A stretch of DNA of 64,000 nucleotides from assembly GCA_951217055.1 (NCBI GenBank), contig OX578284.1, positions 14,937,687-15,001,686 of the forward strand. The letters run 5' to 3'. Within the stretch, counting starts at the first letter, position 1. The number at the start of each line of letters is the position of its first letter. Positions 55,740-64,000 of this stretch are shown here, piece by piece. A program made the translations under genes and the position numbers. The notes beneath the pieces are model-generated. The model was not told the origin of the DNA. It did not search any database and saw nothing but the letters and a program-made list of their open reading frames with translations. This DNA is from Gerris lacustris (taxonomy: Eukaryota; Arthropoda; Insecta; Hemiptera; Gerridae).

Positions 55740-56730
55740 TGTATACACTTAATCACCCCAAATAAGCTCGGCCCGGATTTGCCGATAGAATTAAATTCAT
55801 TCAACACTATACCGGCCCGATTGTCGGCTGGGCCCAGATTTTGCCGATGGAATTGAATTTATTAAACACTATACCGGCCCGATTGTCGGCTGGGCCCGGA
55901 TTTTGCCGATGGAATTGAATTTATTAAACACTATACCGGCCCGACTGTCGGCTGGGCCCGGATTTTGGCCGTTGGAATTAAATTTATTAAACATTATAAC
56001 GGCCCGACTGTCGGCTGGGCCCGGATTTTGCCGATGGAATTGAATTTATTAAACACTATACCGGCCCGACTGTCGGCTGGGCCCGGATTTTGCCGATGGA
56101 ATTAAATTTATTAAACACTATAACGGCCCGACTGTCGGCTGGGCCCGGATTTTTGTCGATGAAACTAAAACTATTAAACACTATAGCGGCCCGATTTTGG
56201 CTGGACCGAGATTTTTGCTGATGGAATTAGATTCAATGAATTAAATTAGGATGCATGAAATAAATCGGCTCATTTGCCGACTAGGCCATGATTTTTGCCA
56301 GTGGAACTAAAAACATTAAACTTGATCGACCCGATTTCGGCTGGGCCCGATTTTTCACCAATTGAATTCAATGATTTTTTGTAGTTTTAGTCCAGTTCAA
56401 TAGCATAGGTTGCATTATAGGACAGCTTCAATTCATTACGAATCCTAATTCAATGAATTGAATTTGGATTCGTAAAAATAGACTGCTCCGATTGACATCT
56501 AGGCCCGGATTTTTTGCTATAGAATTAAGTGCATTGAATTGATTAGGATGAGTACAATAAATCGGCCTGATTGCTAGTAGGCCCGATTTTGTCGATGGAA
56601 ATTATGCATCAAAATAAATTGGGATGCGTTCAATAATAGACCCGATTGCCGGCTAGGCCTAGGTGTTAAGCACATTAAATTAAATGAGGCCCGAGTCAAC
56701 TCGAACTTTTGCCGATGAAATTAAATTAAT
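55740..56730 (+). repeat. 62 bp GC-rich minisatellite inside the hAT-like element
   Basis: The unit contains CACTATACCGGCCCGATTGT, CGGCTGGGCCCGGATTTTGC and CGATGGAATTGAATTTATTAAA. Starts at 55807, 55869, 55931, 55994, 56056, 56118 and 56181 give a 62-63 bp period. More decayed units extend to about 56730, with a SINE tail fragment at about 56375-56430 inserted among them. Confidence 0.92.
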
Positions 56731-57187
56731 TGAATTAAAATATGCACACTAGACTGGCTTAAACGGGAAAATGATGGTTGTGGATTTCAGTAGCAAATTT
56801 TTGTTTTGGACCAGGATTGTGTGTAGAACGCTACGTGGGTCCTCTTGTCTATGCGGCATTCCCCTCTTGCTGACTCAGGTCGGACTAGTGTTCGTCGACA
56901 TGTAGTGGGAAAACAGAGGCAATATAAATAAATTGGTTTATCATTTTGTGAAAAAACTGATTCATATTACATAGTAATAGTAAATTTAAATCTAAAAACT
57001 CAAAAAGCGTTCAGAAAACATTTGATGTTAAATGTCCCATGTAATTACCCAGCGAATGAGCGAATGATTCTTTTGTTTTGCAATAGGTATATAATTTTCT
57101 TAGAAAAGAATTCTCTTCTAGATAAAAATTTGAAATTCGTATGTGCTCCAAATCCACGTTTGCTTATGCAGTTAGGATCACGTTTTG

Positions 57188-58112
57188 CTTTCGAGCTTAC
57201 CAAAGGAAACGGAAGATATGTGACAGTTCTGAAGAACGAACAATTTTTATGTCTCCGATTTCAAAAATTCCTAGACAGAAATCTGATCAACATCAGGGTA
57301 CAGTTTGGTACCCGTGTCCGCCTGTCCTTCAATTTTTGCGAACTAACATAGCTTAAAAGCTATTTTATCCAATTTTATGGAAATTTTGATGGTAGGTCAT
57401 AATTAGCCAGGTTATAACATTGCTGATCCCGTATAAGTTTCAATCTTCTGCACCTATTTATTTCTCTTCCACATTCTCACAGACATACATTTATTTACAC
57501 TTATATCTTCAAAAGTACTCATCTGATTTTTATGAAATTTTAATGGTTTGTTTAAAGTAGCCCGCAGATAACCCAAGAATAATTTCAACCGTCTGCGCTC
57601 TTAAAATATTGCTATATTGATACTTTATTCATGTTAAATTTACTCAATTTTCCCTCCTTTTTTAAATAAGTCAAAATTGGTTTGATTTTTACATGATTTA
57701 AAGTATCAATTTACCAAAATTTAAACAGCGCAGACAGTTAAAATTAATCTGTGAGCTTCTATCAGATAAGTTTTATAAAATCAGATGAATATTTTTGAAG
57801 ATAAGGTGTAAATAAATCAAATAAATGTATGTGTGTGCACATGTGGAAGAGAAATGTGGTGGAGGGAAATGGGACCAGAAGATTGGACCTTATATAGGAC
57901 CAAAAATGGACTTTTTATATGCTAATTAACTGCCATCCGAATTTCATTAAAATGGAAAGAGTAGTTTTTAAGAATTGTTCGCAATGATTAAGCGAGAGAC
58001 AGACTAACAGCCAGAAACGGGATAAAAAATGTCTGATAACTGGAACAGATTTCTGTCTTGGAATTATTGGAATCGGAGACATAATCGTTCTTTAGAACGA
58101 TCACATCACATA
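57188..58112. repeat. Inverted pair of family D copies
   Basis: A plus copy (about 57188-57610, starting TTCGAGCTTACCAAAGGAAACGGAAG) faces a minus copy (about 57700-58112, ending GAACGATCACATCACATAGTGAGGTGTTACCTC). They meet around the shared CAGACGGTTGAAATT/AATTTCAACCGTCTG-type text. Together they could form a foldback of roughly 400 bp arms, diverged. Confidence 0.65.
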
Positions 58113-58299
58113 GTGAGGTGTTACCTCATAGGATTTTAATTTAATTAAATATGAGGTTAGAAATTGAAATTAGAGTGTTGAAAAGGGGGAGAAATTACAA
58201 TTATAATAAATTATGGGGTATGCTAAACCCGCATATAAGTAAAATTAGGTTGGGCCCCCCCCCGAAAAAATTTTCTGTGTACGCTACTGAGATAAAGTA

Positions 58300-58530
58300 A
58301 CACTAGGATAATCATCATGAGTCATTTTGACTCACTTACGACATAAAACTGTATAATCTAATCAGTGACTAGTGGGAAAGGTGGACTTGTCAGGAATGCT
58401 ATCACCAAACTGTTGGCTTCCTTCCATGAAGGGTTAACATAATGAGACGAAGTACTTTCTTCCAATAACAGGTTTTAGTAAACATTAGAGGGCCAGTTCA
58501 AGTCATGTTAAGGAATAAAGGCATTAAAAA
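58300..58530. other. Non-coding DNA
   Basis: Nothing coding or structured was recognised between the hAT-like element and the TA tract. Confidence 0.4.
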
Positions 58531-58531
58531 A

Positions 58532-58617
<86 letters not shown>
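58531..58617. repeat. (TA)n microsatellite
   Basis: About 85 bases of uninterrupted TA dinucleotides. GGTCAATTAGACTCATGTTAAG(G)AATAA and a similar phrase lie on both sides (58494 and 58618), so the tract sits inside a short duplication. Confidence 0.95.
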
Positions 58618-58619
<2 letters not shown>

Positions 58620-58961
58620 GTCAATTAGACTCATGTTAAGAAATAACCTACAATATTAGAGATTCATTTTGGTTTATATTAAGGAATAACTTTCTATTTT
58701 TATTTATTAGTAATTATAAATTTTATTAATATTATTATTATTGGAGAAAAAAAATGATATTTGATATCTGCCACTGGTGAAAATTTAATAAAAGAATATT
58801 TTCAACGTCAAAAGAAACATCCCAGAAATAAAAGAAGAAATGTTCAATAAGCCCTCAAAATATTATTTACGATGTATGACGGGTATAGACCCTGTTTGTG
58901 GTGAACATTTCTTATTGTGATTATGTAAAGACTGCATTATAGAGATTTAATTTTTTTTCTA

Positions 58962-59105
58962 AAGTTGGCTATACACAGTGCTGCATACCTACCTGAAAGG
59001 TAAACCTCTACAAGTAACCTAAGTAACAAGTACCACTACAGGTAACCCCCTTACAGAAAGCGTGTGTGCTATCAAGTTGCAGTTTTCCTGTGTATATGGC
59101 ACTCA
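58962..59105. mobile_element. Candidate short MITE
   Basis: AAGTTGGCTATACACAG at the left is approximately inverse to CTGTGTATATGGCACTCA at the right. Interior phrases (GCATACCT, GGTAAACCTCTACAAGT) resemble 18876-18950. No clear target duplication is visible. Confidence 0.5.
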
Positions 59106-59109
59106 TCCT

Positions 59110-59790
59110 TATATAATTTCGATAACATTTTATATAACACTTTATATTAACATTTCAAGTATATAACATTATTTTTTATACAACATTAACATTTTTAATA
59201 GCTTTGGGAACCAATCGATTGATAACAGTCGACTAATCGGTTGTTTTAAAATATTCATTCATTCGGTTTTGGATATCTAGTTTTCATTCGACTGATATGT
59301 CAGTAGTTTGGAGTTGTATTAGTTGTAATTTAGACGTGTATATGTATAACGAGATGACGAGCGTCATGCGCCTTCTCACCCCTACTCAGATCTGAGTCCT
59401 TCACCATTGTACCCTTCCCCTACCCCTCCCCCTCAGCCCTGAGCCCTTCACGGCCTTCACCGTTGTTCCCTTCCCCTACCACTCCTATATTAAAAAAAAA
59501 ACATCCGATTGAAACATTCGACTTGCGGGTTCAGTCTCGGTCTATATCTTTATTCGTATACCCATACCCTATTCCCGCTATGAAACTGTTTTCAGTCGAT
59601 TGAATTCAGTCGATTGTTTTTTCCCGAATCGACTTATTCATTCGGTTGTCCCAACTCTAATTTTTAATGTTAATGTTATACAATGTGTAGATTACGTCAT
59701 TGATTACTAAGATATTGCCTTATGCTAAAATTTTCATTTAAAGCTTACGATTTATTTACACCATCACTTAAAAATAAAACGGCCGAAATA
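59110..59790. other. Non-coding DNA with a C-rich segment
   Basis: About 59370-59490 contains two similar phrases, CCTTCACC(A)TTGTACCCTTCCCCTACC and CTTCACCGTTGTTCCCTTCCCCTACC, a diverged short tandem duplication. TTCAGTCGATTG is also duplicated near 59590-59620. No gene was found. Confidence 0.45.
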
Positions 59791-59794
59791 ACTA

Positions 59795-60059
59795 AGCCGG
59801 CTTTACACTCTCGCCAAGGGCTCGCGGCGAGTATATACGACAACAAGAGGTATCCTCCACATTCTCGCCCTTTCACCGAGAGCTTGAATAAAGACAAGAC
59901 ACCCCCAACCGAGATCCCTTTGACTCGGGTCTGAAATACCGACTCCGAGATGAGAGGTGGCGAGGCGAGGCGAGACTACCCGAGGCAAGGCGAGCTCGTC
60001 CTCCACACTCTCGTGTTCGCCGACCCTCTTGTAGTCTCGCCGAGAGTGTGGAGCCGGCT
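59795..60059. mobile_element. GC-rich foldback MITE
   Basis: The left end AGCCGGCTTTACACTCTCGCC is inverse to the right end with 18 of 21 matches. Inner text is rich in GGCGAGGCGAGGCGAG and TCTCGCC. It is about 265 bp with no coding capacity. The minus frame at 59803-60069 lies within it. A target duplication is not certain. Confidence 0.78.
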
Positions 60060-60069
60060 TTTTTGACAT

Positions 60070-60830
60070 CTTGAATTATAGATCATTTCAAAGCAAAGCA
60101 AAGCATACAGTTTAATTATTAAGTAAATCAGGAAAACATTCGTAAAATCCACACATGCTGACAAAATTTAACTTATTAGTAAATAATAATTATTATAAGA
60201 CTTAAAGTGTTTTGCAAATGGGAAGATTATAAATGAAATGTTACATTATATATGTATTCAACATTTATTTCTATAGACTGTGTTAAATATTCTTGTTTTA
60301 TGTTTATTAGTGTGATTTGTCTTCGTTGAATGAGTAAAGCCTTCTTGAATTACTCACCTTACATTACATTTCTACTGTAACCTTAGCAAACCATGACTCA
60401 CTATTCAAATGCTTATAAACAAACCAGTGAAGGTTGATGTACTTGGGATATTTATGATGTGACTCATTGTTGTTGAATTAAAGCAGTCGAAATTCTTGGA
60501 ATATCCTCTTTAAAATCCCTACTATTGGAATTGGATTCATTCTTAGTGACAGACACGGAATTTCTCACTCACTACCCCAAATACAACTAAAAAGGGATTG
60601 AATTCAAAGGCTAATACTTTTTAAAGGAATAAGGAAGTTGTGTGATTCATTATTATGAGATTGAATCAGGCTAACCTCTGAATCACACTTTCTAAAGTGC
60701 AGTTATCCGAGTTGTGTTCTGGATGAGTAATATAACATTTTGCTTTCGAGCTTACCGAAGGTAAAATAAATAAACTGGTAGTACGTGAAGTCTCACGTAA
60801 AAAGGGTTTCGTTGGTGTTGTAAACATGAA
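60070..60830. other. AT-rich non-coding DNA
   Basis: No gene is recognised. A family D fragment (TTTCGAGCTTACCGAAGGTAAA) is at about 60742-60764. Confidence 0.45.
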
Positions 60831-61600
60831 ATTATTGGGGATGGGGGGGGGGGTTGCAAAAATGTTATGTTTTTTGACAAAATGGCGTAGAAAATTAAAC
60901 GCTTCCACAAGTGTTATATATTTTGTAATCTACTCTTCAATACCATTCATTTGATAACTCACTCAAAATTTAAAAAAAAAAAAATTCCCCGTGACAGCAA
61001 TTAGCCGCCATCTTGGATTCCCAGTTAATCCGACCAAGTTGCAATTTTTATTTTTTCTTTGGCCCATCAGACCGCACATTTTTCATATTTTTTTATATTT
61101 TTAGTAAGAGCGGAAATATAGTTTTTTGGGGGGGGGGGGACACGCTAATTTTTTGATGGTTTTTGACAAAATGGCGGGGAAAATTAAACGTTTTCTACAA
61201 GTGTTATATATTTTTGTAATCTACTCTTCAATACCTTTCATTTGATAAAAATATTTATTTTCGTGTGACATGAATGATCCGCCATCTTGGATTCCCTGTA
61301 AATCAGATCAAATTGCTAATCTTATTTTTTCTATGGCCCACCAGACCATACATTTTGCATATTTTTCTACATTTTTAGTAACAGCGGAAATACGATTTTA
61401 GGGGAGGGGGGGGGGGGGGGACACGCAAAATTTCGATGTTTTTTGACGAAATGGCGCCGAAAATTGAACACTTTCCCTAAGTGATATATATTTGTAATCT
61501 ACTCTTCAATATCTTTCATTTGATACCCCAATCAAAATTTTAAAAAAAATATTTTTTTCGCATGACGTGAGTTATCCGCCATTTTGATAATTCATCCCCG
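60830..61600 (+). repeat. About 283 bp tandem repeat, 3 diverged copies
   Basis: Each copy has a run of 9 or more G (near 60843, 61127 and 61404), then TTTTTTGAC.AAATGGCG, GAAAATT.AAC, GTAATCTACTCTTCAATACC and CCGCCATCTTGGATTCCC. It runs into a family-like tail GTGACAGACAGACAGATACATG at about 61734. G-run length varies between copies. Confidence 0.85.
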
Positions 61601-61819
61601 ATAATTCATCCAGTCATGATGATAATTTTGAGTTCGCTATATTTTTCCTGTGTGCGCGTCAAAACGATCTTTAATATTGGAAAGTTTCACGTTTCTATCT
61701 CTTTTTATTCAAAAGTTATTGGAACCGTACAGAGTGACAGACAGACAGATACATGAACGAAACTATAAGGGATTCTTTTTTTGGTTTTACCAACGAAACC
61801 CTAAAAACAACATTGTGTT

Positions 61820-62340
61820 CATCCTGAAGATTGAAAATTAGATATGTCTCTGAATTCAAATATTCTTGGACAGAAATCCGTTCCAGACCTGAAGAAATAC
61901 TTTTGGTTTCGAGTCTGTCGTTTATATTTTTTTTTTACGAACTACCCTATTTTAAAAATTATTCATCCTAATGTAATGCAATTTGGATGATAGGTCGTTA
62001 TTAACTCACTCTTTGGTCCCTTATTGATTTTAACCGTCTGCTAACATTTAATATTGCAAAAAAAAATTAAAAAGCCCCCACTGGGAATCGAAACAGGTAT
62101 TTTTCTATTAAACTCTTTATGCATATTAAACTACTTATCCGAGTATAATTATAATTGGATAGCTGGTTGAAAGTAGCCCGGCAAACTACTTTCAAAAATT
62201 AATACAAATTAACAATGGACTCTAGGTATTGTCCCATATTAATTTTAACCCCATTAAAAATAGATGACCTACTGGGATTCGAAACAGGTCCGAACCACTA
62301 AACTTTAATTCCTTGTGGAATCACGTTATTATATTCTCAT
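61820..62340. repeat. Family D fragment followed by two tRNA-like pieces
   Basis: CTTGGACAGAAATCCGTTCCAGACCTGAAG (61863) and GTTTCGAGTCTGTCG mark family D. At about 62075-62115 and 62270-62310 the minus strand reads GTTTCGAATCCCAGT and TCGATTCCCAGT-like B boxes, suggesting two decayed copies of another tRNA-derived repeat. Confidence 0.5.
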
Positions 62341-62579
62341 GTCATGTAACCATTCAAGTTACATGTCACGCTAATTGACGTAACTTTTTTTTTGTTGTTT
62401 CAATTAAATATTATATTTTTTCACATTTAAAATAAGTTTGAACGTATTTTTAACACAATATTGTTAATTTTTTAGATTAGTACTATCAGAATGTTGTCCA
62501 TATAGGATTTAATAAAAGGTTAGTTCTTAAATTAACTTCATATGTATCTAAATGTATAAATTAAAACTGTATTATAGAA

Positions 62580-62843
<264 letters not shown>

Positions 62844-63009
62844 CCTTTCCAACAAGGAGTTTGAGGGCCCTTTTTTACTTTAGCACCCACTTGATTATAT
62901 ACAATATTCTGCCCTACAAAAGTCTCAAAGGATTGTGTGTTTGTCCCTCCAATACATTGAAACTCTTGGTGCAGTTTTATATTGATTATTCCTTTATCTT
63001 AATTGTTGA

Positions 63010-63290
63010 TTAGACTAGGCATCGCGTGGCTCTATCATTGAAGCGAGCGTATAGTAATAAATATGTATTGAATATTGAAAAAAAAGATTATTGTGAATCA
63101 TGATGTTGATAGATAATGGGTCTGGTAGTAGTGCAGCGGCTAGTAGTAAGGGAACCACCCCGCATTCTTACTATTCCACTAACCACGCATCTCTATTTCA
63201 ATATATACTAGGCATCGCGTGGCTCTATCATTGAAGCGAGCGTATTGCAATGAAATACTGAATATTGAAATTTATAAATCATGATGAATG
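63010..63290 (+). repeat. 193 bp direct repeat, 2 copies of the core
   Basis: TAGGCATCGCGTGGCTCTAT, CATTGAAGCGAGCGTAT and ATTGAATATTGAAA recur at about 63017 and 63210. The text after each copy also matches loosely (AATCATGATG). Confidence 0.8.
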
Positions 63291-63429
63291 TCATAGTTGA
63301 AGATAAGTGGAAGAGGGTAGTGTAGGAAAGAGTGGGGGTACTCGGTACAAAGCTTTACTTCCTAAACAAACCATACACTATACGACTATAACAATCTTCA
63401 CCACCCGCGGTAGCTTTTAAACAATTATT

Positions 63430-63950
63430 TTAAATGTATCTCGTCACTACGCAAAGAATTTTGCTTGTATCAAGTTGAAATTTTGCATACCTGTTTCAAT
63501 TGTGCATTAGATGGTGTATATGAAGTTTTATTAAAATCGTTTTGTTTGAACGTAAGATATCGGTAAAAAGGTTGTTTTCTCTATTATAAACATTTAGGCC
63601 CGCTTTAATAGTTTTAGCGATCTTTATTAATTCATAGCGGTGTCGCTGTTGGTTTTACTAAAAAATGTTATTTGTAAAAAATGTTCGTCTCATCAAGTAG
63701 ATGATGATAGAATCTTTTCCCGTCCTGAAATTCCAATTTAATTTTTGTACCTCTCGTTTACGCGAGCGTTGCGCGCGAACTCTTGGACGGATCACGCTGT
63801 CCAACGAACTTAGCCTGAGTATTAGTAAAAGGATCATGTATACCAAATTTCAACTAAATCGGTCAACTTTTACTCAAGTTATCGTCACACGCGTGAACGT
63901 TACTGACAGACAGACAGACACGGAGCATATTTCGTTGAATGTAGGAAGCT
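63430..63950 (-). repeat. Dispersed repeat family E, copy 4, inverted
   Basis: Read on the minus strand it follows copy 1: AGTTGAAATTTGGTATACATG, the GTTGGACAGCG block, CGCAACGCTCGCGTAAACG, AAAGCGGGCC and CAATTGAAACAGGTATGCAA. It is preceded at 63905-63965 by CAGACAGACAGACACGGAGC and GCTCGCTACGCTCGCTTCAA. The latter shares its core with the minisatellite at 37640. Confidence 0.65.
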
Positions 63951-64000
63951 CGCTACGCTCGCTTCAACTAAGGGATTTGATCACAATTGCATATATACAT

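Larger units (their letters stand above)
55568..58289. mobile_element. 2.7 kb hAT-like composite element (non-autonomous)
   Basis: The left end CAGTGGCGTACACAG and the inverted right end CAGTAGCGTACACAG match at 14 of 15, both leading into G/C runs with CCC.AA. AGATAAAG is duplicated at 55560-55567 and 58290-58297. The CAGTGGCG start and 8 bp duplication fit hAT. The interior holds a 62 bp minisatellite, a SINE tail fragment and two inverted family D copies. The 109-codon frame at 57022-57351 belongs to family D. No hAT transposase was recognised. Confidence 0.88.

Noticed and set aside
59803..60069. 88-codon minus-strand gene
   Set aside because: It is wholly inside a foldback MITE and reads its arms.

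Overview
The window looks like intergenic or intronic DNA from an AT-rich, repeat-dense insect genome. The evidence is a complete BEL/Pao retrotransposon, mariner, PIF/Harbinger and hAT debris, tRNA-derived SINEs, many minisatellites, and one spliced exon of an insect-type neuropeptide receptor. A hemipteran is my guess only. There are no bacterial operons, ribosome binding sites or CRISPR arrays. Most open reading frames are chance products of AT-rich or tandemly repeated sequence.

Layout. 1-6.6 kb: AT-rich DNA with dispersed repeats and two (TA)n tracts. 6.9-8.5 kb: three adjacent minisatellites (41, 28 and 30 bp units), the first with a 163 bp higher-order period. 8.5-13.3 kb: AT-rich DNA, a palindromic element, and a dispersed family ending in a hairpin. 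13.3-17.3 kb: 71 bp, 31 bp and 80 bp tandem arrays and a minus-strand tRNA-derived SINE. 18.1 kb: a tRNA-like SINE head inside a long inverted repeat. 22-23.1 kb: a broken mariner interrupted by a small retroposon with target duplications. 26.2 kb: a 131 bp MITE in a tandem array, with its empty site preserved next door. 27.3-28.4 kb: a foldback MITE and an inverted pair of dispersed repeats. 30.4-30.8 kb, minus strand: the last coding exon (TM6, TM7 and tail) of a neuropeptide F/Y-type GPCR, the only host gene I can support. 33.4-35.05 kb: hairpins, a perfect 65 bp inverted repeat, a 98 bp repeat and a PIF/Harbinger pseudogene. 37.6-47.3 kb: a GCTCGC-core minisatellite split by an 8.4 kb BEL/Pao element with 1,300 bp LTRs differing at one base and an intact 1,779-codon Gag-Pol frame. 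49.9-50.6 kb: a second PIF/Harbinger fragment preceded by three tandem copies of an end-like sequence. 52.9-53.4 kb: two more SINE copies, one in a 90 bp inverted repeat. 53.9-58.3 kb: two hAT-like elements, each with an 8 bp target duplication. One contains a nested 257 bp element with perfect 25 bp termini and its own 8 bp duplication; the other contains a GC-rich 62 bp minisatellite. 58.5-64 kb: (TA)n, MITEs, a 283 bp triplicate, (GA)n and dispersed repeats.

Only the BEL/Pao element looks competent to encode its own mobilisation. The other elements are non-autonomous or decayed. The receptor exon must be joined to upstream exons at higher coordinates on the minus strand. I could not find them, so part of the right-hand half may be a long intron of that gene. 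Coordinates of repeats without target duplications are approximate.
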